From Pseudomonadota bacterium (lineage in GTDB: Bacteria > Desulfobacterota > Desulfovibrionia > Desulfovibrionales > Desulfovibrionaceae): DNA of 34,973 nucleotides. The notes under the pieces were generated by a model, which was not told the origin of the DNA, ran no database searches, and saw nothing but the letters and a program-made list of their open reading frames with translations. The stretch spans positions 1 through 34,973 of the forward strand of contig JAHIUD010000010.1 in the NCBI GenBank assembly GCA_018817515.1. Reading direction: 5' to 3'. This document shows, one piece after another, positions 7,118 to 15,580 of this stretch. Every line of letters starts with the position of its first letter. The stretch's first letter is position 1. Position numbers and translations under genes: made by a program.

Positions 7118-7857
7118 TCAAACCCGATACTCCACCAGGGAGACTGACACGGGCCTCTTCGGGGTCTTCGCGTTTTGCTGCCCTGACCCGTCGCAGGTCA
7201 TTTCACCAGATACGGCTTTGTTGATAAGGTCGGCGAGGTCCGGTCCCTTGTAGTGAGGACGAATCCAAATCTGTCGGCGCTGTGCAGCTCCCGCCCCATG
7301 GGGCTGATGCCTCCAATGCCCCCGAACCATGAACCTGACTTGCGGCTTGCTCACAGCGGATTCTGACGAGTTGGAGGCAGCCGTGCCCGGCTCAATGACA
7401 ATCGGCCCGAGGGAGGCACCGACCTCACAGCATAGTCCAGGCGCGAATGCTCTGCCGCCTGCTTCAGTATTCTCTTCTTCTTCGGCACGGAGGCGAACTG
7501 GCGCGCATCGGACTCGATCTGGGCGCGCGGGCTGGTGCAGGTCATGAGTTCGGCCTGGTCGGAAGCTAGGTAGAGGGCGGCGTTCAGCATGATCCGATAC
7601 AATGCCAGATCGTCCGTGTAGAAGTTTTCGTCGCCTATCGGTTCGATGATGTCGCCCCCGCCCTCGATGTTCATGCCACAACCCAAGTCGTCAGGCGTGA
7701 GCTTTTCCCAGTCCGTCCGCAGGGATTGCTCCAGCGACCAGCCATCTCCAAGGTACAGTTCACGCTTGAGCATCAAATAGGATTTGGCCAACGGCCTGGC
7801 GTGCCAGGCAACGATGACAAGCTTCCAGCCAGGCAGCTTCGCTCCTGTCGGGAGGCC
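7118..7857 (-). pseudogene. Frameshifted plasmid-type conserved protein lacking its start
   Basis: Two minus-strand frames make up one protein. From about 7857 the first frame reads LPGWKLVIVAWHARPLAK, then ALYRIMLNAALYLASD and KKKRILKQAAEHSRLDYAV. Near 7426 a one-base shift moves the continuation into the other frame: GASLGPIVIEPG, then VRGHWRHQPHGAG and GPDLADLINKAV, ending at 7118. The VRGHWRxQPxGxG and WIRPHYKGPD motifs typify a conserved but uncharacterised family seen in plasmids and integrated elements. The start codon and N-terminus are missing because the upstream side is fused to the epimerase gene. Loss of the start together with a frameshift argues for a dead gene. Confidence 0.65.
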
Positions 7858-8807
7858 ATGGCCCAACGGAAGGTCTCGCGGATTCCCTCCTCCAGGGGGC
7901 GGTGGTGGAAGTCCGGAAAATGGCGCAGCAGCTTGGCGCTCGTCAGGATGGCGCTGGTGTTGTCCGAGGACCGCCGCGGCTGCACGCGGCACACGAAGGG
8001 CCGGTCCGACACGCGCCGGAAGATGCTCAGCAGCTCCAGGATCGAGGTGCCCGAGCCCGAGCCCAGGTTGTAGGTGTCCGTGGCGTCCAGGTCGCGCAGG
8101 GAGTGGGTCATCAAAAGCGCCGCGTCCGCCGCGTGGACGTAGTCGCGCACGGTTTCCTGGTCGCCGTAGAGTTCAAGCGGCTGCCCGTTCAGGATGCGCC
8201 CGATCCAGGCCGCAACCACCCCCTGCGGGCGGTCCAGGGGCTGCCTGGGGCCGTAAACGTTGCCGATGCGGAAGCTGTCCGAGGCGATGCCGCACTTCTC
8301 GCGGTAGTAGGCCAGGAAGTTCTGGGCCGCCAGCTTGGCGATGCCGTAGGGGTTGAACGGCGCGGGCAGGGAGGACTCGTCCTGCAGGCCGGACTGCCGC
8401 CCGTAGAGCGTGCCCCCGGACGCGGGGAAGATGATCTTGCGCACGCCCTGCCCGGCGCAGAGCCCGAAAAAATTCACGGCCTGGCGCAAATCCACGTCGA
8501 TGGGGCGCAGCGGGTCCTCCCAGCTGCACACGGGCAAGGTGGCGCCGACGAAGTGGGCCGCGACCTCCTGCCCCTCAAGCGCCGCGGCCACGGCCGCCTG
8601 GTCGGCGAAGTCCCCGGCGATCAACCGGACCCTGCCCTGCAGCTGGGCGAGGTTCTTCGCTGTTCCCGAGCGGAAGCGGTCAAAAACCGTGACCGTGTGC
8701 CCCTGCTCCAGCAGGCGCTCCACAAAATGCGAGCCCAGAAAGCCATCGCCGCCAAACACCGCGACCCTGCGCCGCACGTCCAGGCCTTTGCCGTCTTCAT
8801 CCTGCAT
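7773..8807 (-). CDS. NAD-dependent epimerase/dehydratase (extended SDR), tail replaced
   Basis: An extended short-chain dehydrogenase of the UDP-glucose 4-epimerase type, likely acting on nucleotide sugars for surface polysaccharide. ATG 8807 is chosen because the Rossmann motif GGDGFLGSH starts at residue 19; the longer frame to 8969 adds an untypical N-terminus. Ser130, Tyr154 and Lys158 (YGIAK) form the catalytic set. RIGNVYGPRQ and the C-terminal LEEGIRETFRWAM are family hallmarks. Residues from about 319 to 344 are foreign: at 7857 the sequence switches to the neighbouring plasmid-type pseudogene and is read through in another frame. The enzyme core is complete, so it may still work. The junction suggests a recombination boundary. 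Confidence 0.8.
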   Translation of the reverse strand: MQDEDGKGLDVRRRVAVFGGDGFLGSHFVERLLEQGHTVTVFDRFRSGTAKNLAQLQGRVRLIAGDFADQAAVAAALEGQEVAAHFVGATLPVCSWEDPLRPIDVDLRQAVNFFGLCAGQGVRKIIFPASGGTLYGRQSGLQDESSLPAPFNPYGIAKLAAQNFLAYYREKCGIASDSFRIGNVYGPRQPLDRPQGVVAAWIGRILNGQPLELYGDQETVRDYVHAADAALLMTHSLRDLDATDTYNLGSGSGTSILELLSIFRRVSDRPFVCRVQPRRSSDNTSAILTSAKLLRHFPDFHHRPLEEGIRETFRWAMASRQERSCLAGSLSSLPGTPGRWPNPI

Positions 8808-8916
8808 CACCAACACCAACCTCAAGGCCCTGTTCGCGGGGCCGGTTCTTTTTCGGTCCAAGGGTAGCACACCTGCAAAACCGGTGTAAACGTTCCGCGC
8901 CGTTCCAGGGGACGTT

Positions 8917-9117
8917 TTAAACATTTCCCGCGCAAATGGTTCTGCTGGCCGTTTGGCAGGCTTTTCCATACCCGACGCCTCTCAGGCGAACGTCAAGCTC
9001 CTGGGAGGAACTGTCCGAGCATGCCGAATAAAGCTCCATTGCCATGGGTTTGAAGGCGTCGAGGACCTCGGGGTCGAAATGGCTGCCGCGCTCGTCCTCC
9101 ATCATTGGCGTGACCAC
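8917..9117 (-). pseudogene. C-terminal fragment of an HD-GYP phosphodiesterase gene
   Basis: The minus frame reads MMEDERGSHFDPEVLDAF, then MELYSACSDSSSQELDVRLR. This aligns with residues about 390-434 of the intact HD-GYP protein at 10254-11630 (WMLEKERGKHFDPAVLYAF, RSTEELDVWLR). The HD and GYP motifs are absent, so only the tail survives. It abuts the NTPase-like remnant on one side and the epimerase flank on the other, as expected in a zone of repeated deletion. Confidence 0.75.
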
Positions 9118-9417
9118 ATCGAAAGGGAGAGCCTGCTTGTAGGGTCATCAGCAGGTAGCGCAAATACAGCCGCGACACGCTGTCTCAGAGCCTCTGGAAT
9201 TCGTGGCGATACCTCTTGGGAGCAAGCTCACGGAGGTGACCAAGGGCGCTCCAGAGGATAGGCCGGACGAAGAGACTGGTCTGCCGATCAAGAATATAGT
9301 CTGGCAGGGAGTCTGCACGCCGGAGAAACGCCTTGGAGCACGCGAAGTCGAACAGTGTCTGGTGCCGGAACCCAAGCACGGTGTGACCATCGCCGGAGGC
9401 GCCTTTCCCAAGGACAG
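9118..9417 (-). pseudogene. Remnant of a large NTPase, probably STAND class
   Basis: One minus frame (from about 9417 to the stop at 9185) reads HTVLGFRHQTLFDFACSKAF, then YILDRQTSLFVRPILWSALG and HLRELAPKRYRHEFQRL. The next frame continues with SVSRLYLRYLLMTLQAGSPF to about 9120. The FRHQTLFDF, SLFVRPxLWSALxxLRE and LRLLLIxF-like pattern recalls the region after the nucleotide-binding domain of large bacterial STAND/NACHT-type ATPases, some of which act in phage defence. The assignment is from memory of the pattern and is uncertain. The P-loop part is absent and the frame is broken, so nothing functional remains. Confidence 0.45.
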
Positions 9418-9475
9418 ACAGTCTGCCCCAAGTGCTGTGGACCGAGGGCGTCGGAGGAGGGGGCGCCGTGCGGGG

Positions 9476-10117
9476 CTACCAGGACAGGGAGGGCAACTGC
9501 GGCGAGAGTCCGCGCGTCAGGAGGGTGATGATTCCGCGCAGGTCGCTCTCCATGTGCTCTTCAATGCCCAGGGTGGCGCAATCCTGAAGGGTGCGGGAGA
9601 CGCGCCGCGGGTCGAGAAAGGGGTGCACGGCGAGAAGGAAGAGCGCCGCCACTTTGCGCGTGTCGCAGCTCTGGAACTCGCCCTGCTGCACGCCCCGCTG
9701 CACGATGCCTGCAACGAAAACCTCCATCCGGTCGATGTGCTTGAGCATCACCGGCCAATTCTGATCGATGGCGGCATCCATCATGTCGTAGACGCCCCGG
9801 TTGGAGAGAAAATGCGCCCGGCCATGCCGGTGGCAGGCGATGAAAAAGGCCACAAGGTTCGCCGTGGCCGAAGCCTTGCGCTTGACGCTGGTCTTCCAAC
9901 TGGTCTCGAAATCGGCAATGAGCCCGTCGCAGATGACCCCGTTGATCTCCTGCTTCGAGCGGAAGAACCGGTAGATGTTTGCGGGGCTCATGCCGAGCCG
10001 GGAGGCGATGTCCGCGAGGGTGGTCTTGTGGTACCCGACGGTGCGGAACAGGTCTTCGGCCACGGCCGCGATGGCCTGGCGCGTGGCTTCCGTATCGGTG
10101 CTTTTAGGACGGGGCAT
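9476..10117 (-). CDS. TetR/AcrR-family transcriptional regulator
   Basis: A 213-residue repressor-type protein. Residues about 10-55 are a TetR helix-turn-helix (TRQAIAAVAEDLFRTVGYHK, TTLADIASRLGMSPANIYRF). The remainder is the all-helical ligand-binding and dimerisation domain, here unlike the CecR-type domains of the other regulators in the window. ATG 10117 follows AAAGGAAC. It lies downstream of the HD-GYP gene on the same strand with a 136-nt gap, so it may be co-transcribed or have its own promoter. The likely target is a nearby transport or stress gene, but no operator was identified. Confidence 0.85.
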   Translation of the reverse strand: MPRPKSTDTEATRQAIAAVAEDLFRTVGYHKTTLADIASRLGMSPANIYRFFRSKQEINGVICDGLIADFETSWKTSVKRKASATANLVAFFIACHRHGRAHFLSNRGVYDMMDAAIDQNWPVMLKHIDRMEVFVAGIVQRGVQQGEFQSCDTRKVAALFLLAVHPFLDPRRVSRTLQDCATLGIEEHMESDLRGIITLLTRGLSPQLPSLSW

Positions 10118-10253
10118 TCAATGTTCCTTTGGATGCAAAGCGTCGCTGCCCAAGGCCGTGGGCACGCTGGCGGTCGTCGTGCTCAGCGCCGGGAGGGGCG
10201 TACCTGTTTAAATAGCCTGCCATATTTCATTTGAAACGTCGAGTGAAACGAAG

Positions 10254-11630
10254 TCACCGGCGCAGGCGCGCATCCAGAGACGCCAGCCACTCCTCGATGT
10301 CGCTGCCGAAATACCTCGCGCAGTTTGCGCGCAGCCAGACATCGAGCTCTTCCGTGGAGCGCCTTGCGAACCCGTCGTAGAGCTCGCGCGCAATGGGGAC
10401 GAAGGCATACAAGACGGCCGGGTCAAAGTGCTTGCCACGTTCTTTTTCCAGCATCCATACGGCGACTTCGAATTGCATGGCCGGCTTGTAAGGCCGAGGC
10501 GAGGCCAGGGCATCGAACACGTCCGCCACGGCAAAGATCCGCGCGGCAAGGGGAATACCCTGGCCCTTGAGTCCCTGGTCGTAGCCGGTCCCGTCATAGC
10601 GCTCGTGGTGTCCGCCGATGACCTCCAGGGCGTCGCTGAGCCAGTGCGCGCGGATGGCTATGTCGCGACCGTGCTGCACATGCTGACGCATTGCTTCGAC
10701 CTCCTCGGGCGTGAGCGGTCCAGGCTTGCGCAGCAGGGCGTCCGGGACGCCGATCTTGCCCACGTCGTGCAGGAACGCGCCCTTGATGAGCGCGCGCATG
10801 GCCTGGCGGTCCAGGCCCAGGCGCTCCCCCAGGCGGGCGGCGTAGATGGTCACACGGTAGCTGTGCGCGTCCACATCGCTGTCGCGTTTGGCGCTGGCGC
10901 GGCCGAGGACGCTTATGGTCTCAAGGTTGGCTTCCATGAGGTCCAGGGAGGCCGCGTGCATCTGGCGCAGCAGGCGCAGCAGCACCGGGTAGAGCAGACC
11001 GGAGGTGCCGAGCACCAGAGATACGGCCAGGACTTGGGTCAAGCCCATGCGCAGATTGGCGTCGTGGATGACCTCATCGCTGATGGCGAACAGGCATTCG
11101 CTGTTGGCGACGATCCTCCCCTTGGCATCGGCGAGGGGCACGAGGATGTGCAGGAATGGCCGGGAAGCGATGGCCACGAGTTCGTAGCGGGGGCCGCCCG
11201 CTTCCGTGTGGACGCTGTAGCGGCTGGTGGCAAGATAGTCGTCGAGTGCTGACGGGATGCGCAAAGCCGGGTCCCGCCGTTCGGCCACCACCCGCCCCTG
11301 CGGGTCCGTGATGAGCGTGAGCGCCGCCGTCCCCAGCTGTAGACGGCTGGAGGAGAGCGTATCGTCCAGGATGTTCTGCAGCCGCCTGTGGTCGCCAAGG
11401 TCCGGCGCATTCAGTTCCTGCCCGGCAAGGGCCTGGAACCGGGCGGCATGGAAGAGCACTCCGTCCCTCAGCGCCGCGGTGAAGCGGGCGCGCTCCATGA
11501 GGTAGAAACCGCAGGCGGTCAGCAGACAGGCGACCAGGGTCATGCCCAGGAGCCGCTTGAAGAGCAGGCGGTGCACAGAGCGTGCGAAAAGCGTCCTGTC
11601 GGTCCAGGTGAACCGGGACTGCTCAGGCAT
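10254..11630 (-). CDS. Membrane-bound HD-GYP domain phosphodiesterase
   Basis: This 458-residue protein should hydrolyse cyclic di-GMP at the inner membrane. A first membrane helix lies at about residues 24-45. A periplasmic sensor region follows, and a second helix lies at about 200-222. The HD-GYP domain spans about 250-425: FLHDVGKIGVPD carries the HD pair (288-289), and HHERYDGTGYDQG at 341 matches the signature except that the canonical GYP is GYD. The other metal ligands look intact, so activity is plausible. The start follows no strong binding site in the region I can read, but the hydrophilic head and helix are sensible. Two eroded copies of the same gene occur at 8917 and 26493. Confidence 0.85.
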   Translation of the reverse strand: MPEQSRFTWTDRTLFARSVHRLLFKRLLGMTLVACLLTACGFYLMERARFTAALRDGVLFHAARFQALAGQELNAPDLGDHRRLQNILDDTLSSSRLQLGTAALTLITDPQGRVVAERRDPALRIPSALDDYLATSRYSVHTEAGGPRYELVAIASRPFLHILVPLADAKGRIVANSECLFAISDEVIHDANLRMGLTQVLAVSLVLGTSGLLYPVLLRLLRQMHAASLDLMEANLETISVLGRASAKRDSDVDAHSYRVTIYAARLGERLGLDRQAMRALIKGAFLHDVGKIGVPDALLRKPGPLTPEEVEAMRQHVQHGRDIAIRAHWLSDALEVIGGHHERYDGTGYDQGLKGQGIPLAARIFAVADVFDALASPRPYKPAMQFEVAVWMLEKERGKHFDPAVLYAFVPIARELYDGFARRSTEELDVWLRANCARYFGSDIEEWLASLDARLRR

Positions 11631-11828
11631 ATTCTTCTGCGTCAGGGTCCGACTCCTTTGGTGAGTGACTGCAAGGTCACTGCCCTGCCGGAGTTGTCAG
11701 TCATTACGCTGCGTGCCTGCAGCCGTCCCTGGACCCGGGGGAGAGGAAGGGCCCCCCCGGGCTTCTCCGCAGTCGCACGTCGCGAGGTGCGTGCAGGAGG
11801 GCGACAATGTCTGGCTTGGCGCGTCGGG

Positions 11829-12089
11829 CTAAAGACCCGTTTGTGCGATGAGCGTGGACACGCTCAGGCACTCCGCATGGAAGAGGCACTCTCTCTGGTC
11901 ACAAAAGTTCGCGCTCGCCCGGCCGAAGCAGTCGAAATGCCCCTCGGCCCTTTGCATGGCCCGGACATCTTCCACCCGGTCAAGGACAAACTCCTTGCGC
12001 TCGTCAGCACGCACAGAGCCCTGCCCCTTCGGGGCCCTTTTCGACTTGCCTTTCGGACGTTTTCCCAATCCAACAGCCTGCTCACTCAT
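11829..12089 (-). CDS. Small four-cysteine protein, copy 1
   Basis: An 86-residue protein starting at ATG 12089, preceded by GGAGG and CCAT. The N-terminal half is lysine-rich (GKRPKGKSKRAPKG) and the C-terminal half holds four cysteines, C54, C63, C68 and C74 (C-x8-C-x4-C-x5-C), within FDCFGRASANFCDQ and HAECLSVSTLI. It aligns without a gap with the protein at 29079-29339: 24 of the last 46 residues are identical and all four cysteines are kept. The pattern suggests a small metal-binding (zinc or iron-sulfur) module. It has its own promoter and is followed by the HD-GYP gene. I recall similar uncharacterised proteins in Desulfovibrio; no function is known to me. Confidence 0.75.
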   Translation of the reverse strand: MSEQAVGLGKRPKGKSKRAPKGQGSVRADERKEFVLDRVEDVRAMQRAEGHFDCFGRASANFCDQRECLFHAECLSVSTLIAQTGL

Positions 12090-12186
12090 ATGGCCTCCGT
12101 TGACGTTGTGGTGCAGCCGCCATTCTGGATCGCCACTGGCTGCCGTGGTCTGTCGGCGGCATACGGTCAAGGCAACCGTCGTGAAC

Positions 12187-12222
12187 CATGAATTATATAT
12201 CCTTCATTCATGATTTAGTCAA
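12187..12222 (-). promoter_or_regulatory. Promoter with inverted-repeat operator for the Cys-rich gene
   Basis: On the minus strand TTGACT (12222-12217), a 17-nt spacer and TATATA (12199-12194) make a good promoter; a perfect TATAAT lies at 12197-12192 with a 19-nt spacer. A 7-bp inverted repeat CATGAAT-N12-ATTCATG (12187-12212) covers the -10 and spacer, the place for a repressor. CATGAAT recurs at 12364 in this 341-nt divergent gap. Nothing else is recognised in the gap. Confidence 0.55.
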
Positions 12223-12430
12223 GATGTAAAGTCTGGCCCGACAGGTTCTCCGTCTTGGAGAAAACGCGGTAATGGTTCCGCTCCCAGGGCTGCGCCGTTC
12301 CGCACATCAGCCCGGACGGCATTCTTTGCTCGACACTGAAACATAAATGCACTAATAATTCTTCATGAATCATTTCGAGTTGATGCTTGTCACCCGCCTG
12401 GGCAAGACCGTTCCCCGAGGAATGGAGCAG

Positions 12431-13564
12431 ATGCCGCGCGCGCTCATGCTGGCGCTGATCCTCGCCGCATTGGCCGGATGCGGGGCGCGGCCGGGACCGG
12501 AACTGCTCTCCCCGGTTCCGCCCCTGGCGCAACCGACCCGGCATGTGCTTCTACAGGTGGCCACCAACCGGGAGCCCGACGCCAAGAGCCCCGGCAATTT
12601 CAGCAACGCCCGGTCCCCGAGGCTCTCTTTCGCCCGCTACGTCATCTCGGTGCCGCCGAACCACAGGCCCAGCGCCATCGAGTTGTCTGCCATACGCCCG
12701 GTGGATCCGGCCAGCAGCTTCGCCACGTTGGAGTTCACACCATTGTCTGATGTCGCCCCAGGAAGCTCCGCGAGCGCTGGCGACAACGCAACGGCCCAGG
12801 GCGAGGGCGGCGGCCGCGTCTTCGTCTTCGTGCACGGATACAACACGAACTACGCGGAATCCGTGCTGCGCATGGCGCAGCTCGTGGCGGACAATCCCTC
12901 GGAAGGCCGGGCCATCCTCTTCGCCTGGCCCTCCGACGGCAGCCTGCCCGGCTACGTGGCCGACAAGGACGCGGTGACCTATTCACGCGACCATTTGGCG
13001 CAGCTGCTGACCATGCTGGCCGACGATCCGCGCAATCGTGAGATAACCCTCGCCGCCCACAGCATGGGCTGCTGGCTGGCCATGGAGAGCCTGCGCCAGC
13101 TGCGGCTCACGGGCAGGGGCGCTGTGTTGGAGCGGCTGAACAGCGTGCTTCTGGCTGCGCCGGACATCGACCTGGACGTGTTCCGCGCCCAGGCCAAGGG
13201 CATCGGCCAGCTGGTCCCGCCGATCACCGTGCTGGCCTCGCCCGACGATCGCGCCCTGCAGTTCTCCAACAGGCTTGGCGGCGACAGGGAGCGTCTGGGA
13301 GGCCTGGACGTGCGCGATCCGCGCATCCAGGATCTGGCCAAGGGCTGTGGCATCCAGCTCATCGCCATTTCCAGCATGACCGCCACGGACAGCTTGAACC
13401 ACGACAAGTTCATCGGCGCCGTGACCTCGCTCAAGACCGCGCTGTCGCCGAAAAAGTCGGAGAATCCCTTCCGCAGGGCCGGGGCGTTCGTCCTGAACGC
13501 CATGGCCACTATGCTGGAAACGCCGGGGCGGATAGGCCGGGCCGCAGCCGAGGTGACCCGATAA
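12431..13564 (+). CDS. Lipoprotein alpha/beta-hydrolase (DUF900-like)
   Basis: ATG 12431 is preferred because it gives a clean lipoprotein signal (RALMLALILAALAGC, lipidated Cys17) with GGAG/GAGGA upstream; earlier starts add a poor N-terminus. The mature part is an alpha/beta hydrolase: oxyanion motif FVFVHGYNTNY at about 131-141, nucleophile Ser211 in AAHSMGCW, probable Asp272 or 273 (ASPDD) and His324 (DSLNHDKF). DUF900-type proteins are predicted esterases or lipases; the substrate is unknown. It should be anchored to the periplasmic side of a membrane. The TetR-kinase fusion gene begins 58 nt downstream, so the two may form an operon. Confidence 0.8.
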   Translation: MPRALMLALILAALAGCGARPGPELLSPVPPLAQPTRHVLLQVATNREPDAKSPGNFSNARSPRLSFARYVISVPPNHRPSAIELSAIRPVDPASSFATLEFTPLSDVAPGSSASAGDNATAQGEGGGRVFVFVHGYNTNYAESVLRMAQLVADNPSEGRAILFAWPSDGSLPGYVADKDAVTYSRDHLAQLLTMLADDPRNREITLAAHSMGCWLAMESLRQLRLTGRGAVLERLNSVLLAAPDIDLDVFRAQAKGIGQLVPPITVLASPDDRALQFSNRLGGDRERLGGLDVRDPRIQDLAKGCGIQLIAISSMTATDSLNHDKFIGAVTSLKTALSPKKSENPFRRAGAFVLNAMATMLETPGRIGRAAAEVTR

Positions 13565-13622
13565 GGCGCTCGACCAGTTGGCACGATCCGTTGGCTCTGG
13601 CCACAAAATAAGGAGGTTTTCC

Positions 13623-15554
13623 TTGGCGTCATCGCTCAAGCAGGGTCGAAGCAACCATACGCGGCAGAGGCTGCTGGAGAGCGGCACCAGGCTCTTCGCG
13701 CGGCACGGCTTCGAAGGCACCACCGCACGCGCCCTGGCCGAGGAATCTGGGGAGAACATCGCCTCTGTCAATTACCACTTCGGCGGCAAGGCTTGCCTAT
13801 ACCGCGCCGTGTTGGAGCGCATCGTGGCCCTGAAGCAGCGGGAGTTGGGCGACCTGCTCGACCTCGTGCTCGCACAATGCGCCGGGGAGGCACCGCAGCG
13901 CAAAGACCTGCACGAACTCATGCACCACCTGGTGCGACACACGGTTTCGGCGCTGCTGGACAGTCCTGACGCGCGCTGGGCCGGCATGATCATCATGCGG
14001 GAGCAGGTCGCGCCAACGTCGGATTTCGAAATCCTGCACAAAGGATTTCTGAAGAAGATCTATGCGGCCTGGACCGCGCTGCTCGCCCGCCTCACCGGCG
14101 AACAGCCGGAATCCCTTGAGCTGCGCCTGCGCGTGGCCGCCATCATCGGCCAGGTGGCGGTCTTCCGGACGGGCATGAGCAGCATCCTGCGGGAAATCGA
14201 CGCGGACACGCTGTCCGAAGAGCACCAGGACTGCATCGTGCGGCTTGTCCTCCAGTATGTCGAGGCCATTCTGGCCGCGAACTATGCGGTCGCCTCATCG
14301 GCCGGTTCCGCAGTGTCCGCTGCAAAGCCGGACCGAGAGCCGGAGCAAGGCCTGCTGGAGGGCTATCCGCTCGTGCGTGAAGACAATGAGAAGCTCAGAC
14401 AGCAAAAGGAGGGCTTCCGCCAGATACTGGACGAGTGTCCGGTCTCGATCCTGGCCTTCGACCTGACTGGAACAATCCTCTTCGCCAATAAGTGGCACTT
14501 GGAACACTTGGCGCAACGAGAAACCACTGCCGAACCAATTCTTGGACAACAGCTCTGGGAGCTGCCAAGCATCGCAAAGGCTGGTGTGAGCGACCAACTG
14601 CGAGCGATTCTGGAGGGTCAGGCCGTGCGGCTGACCGAGGTTTTCATCCCGAGTTCCGTGGCAGGGCAGGAGACCTGGCAGCTGATGCACGGAGTGCCCC
14701 TGTTGGAGGATGGTCGCGTGGTCGCCGGCCTGCTCATGCGCGAGGACATCACCGAGCGCAAGCGCCTGGAAGCCAACCTGAGCTGGGCCAAGGAGCAGGC
14801 CGAGGCTGCGGCCAGGACCAAAAGCGAGTTTCTGGCCAACATGGGCCACGAGGTCCGCACGCCGCTCAACGGAGTCCTGGGCATGCTCCAGCTCCTCAAG
14901 GGCACGCGGACCGAGGCCGAACGGGAGGAGTTCACGGATATGGCCCTGGACGCCGGGCAGCGTCTGCTCTCGCTCTTCAACAACATCCTGGACTGCTCAA
15001 TGATGGACGCAGGGCGGCTCGGCCTCGCGAGTGAGCCGTTCAGCCTCAGGCAGACGGTCGAGAAGGCGCTCGAGGCCCTCTCCTCCATCGGTCGCCAGAA
15101 AGGGCTGGCTCTCTCGGCTGATATCGACCCCAGCGTCCCGGAGCTTCTGGCCGGCGACGAGACCCGCATCCGACAGACTCTGATGAACCTTGTCGGCAAC
15201 GCCATCAAATTTACGCCGACCGGTTCCGTCCAGGTTGCCGCCTGGGCGGCACCATCCAAACGTTTTCCTGGCAAAACCCAGGTTTTCCTTACTGTGCAGG
15301 ATACAGGAATCGGAATCCCGGATGGGCAGATATCCGCAATATTCGAGAGCTTCACCCAGGTCGATGCCTCATTCGCACGCCGCTTCGAAGGCGCGGGTCT
15401 GGGCCTGGCCATCGTGAGAGAGCTCACCCAGCTCATGCAGGGAGGCATCGACGTGGAAAGCGAACTCGGAGTAGGGACTGCGGTCTCTGTAAACTTCTTG
15501 TTGGACAAGGTCTCTGTTCCAGCGGAAAAAATCTGCCACACCACGCCAGCCTAG
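13623..15554 (+). CDS. TetR/CecR regulator fused to PAS and histidine kinase
   Basis: The start is TTG 13623, because AAGGAGG lies 7 nt upstream. Domains in the 643-residue product are: TetR helix-turn-helix about 10-55 ([20 protein letters not shown]), a CecR-type C-terminal domain about 75-215 ([16 protein letters not shown]), PAS about 260-380, then a histidine kinase. In the kinase the H-box [11 protein letters not shown] carries His409, the N-box is [11 protein letters not shown], and the glycine motifs are DTGIGIP and GAGLGLAI. No membrane segment is seen, so it is cytoplasmic. A DNA-binding repressor and a complete kinase in one chain is highly unusual. The frame stops at TAG 15552, just before a broken receiver domain that once continued it. 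The single open frame has no gap, so the fusion is real in this sequence. Confidence 0.85.
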   Translation: MASSLKQGRSNHTRQRLLESGTRLFARHGFEGTTARALAEESGENIASVNYHFGGKACLYRAVLERIVALKQRELGDLLDLVLAQCAGEAPQRKDLHELMHHLVRHTVSALLDSPDARWAGMIIMREQVAPTSDFEILHKGFLKKIYAAWTALLARLTGEQPESLELRLRVAAIIGQVAVFRTGMSSILREIDADTLSEEHQDCIVRLVLQYVEAILAANYAVASSAGSAVSAAKPDREPEQGLLEGYPLVREDNEKLRQQKEGFRQILDECPVSILAFDLTGTILFANKWHLEHLAQRETTAEPILGQQLWELPSIAKAGVSDQLRAILEGQAVRLTEVFIPSSVAGQETWQLMHGVPLLEDGRVVAGLLMREDITERKRLEANLSWAKEQAEAAARTKSEFLANMGHEVRTPLNGVLGMLQLLKGTRTEAEREEFTDMALDAGQRLLSLFNNILDCSMMDAGRLGLASEPFSLRQTVEKALEALSSIGRQKGLALSADIDPSVPELLAGDETRIRQTLMNLVGNAIKFTPTGSVQVAAWAAPSKRFPGKTQVFLTVQDTGIGIPDGQISAIFESFTQVDASFARRFEGAGLGLAIVRELTQLMQGGIDVESELGVGTAVSVNFLLDKVSVPAEKICHTTPA

Positions 15555-15580
15555 GGCCAGAGCCAAGCGCCGCCACCGAA

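Noticed and set aside
11664..11681. Inverted repeat AGTGAC-N6-GTCACT as an operator for the HD-GYP gene
   Set aside because: It is 34 nt before the start codon, but there is no adjoining promoter and such 6-bp repeats arise by chance.
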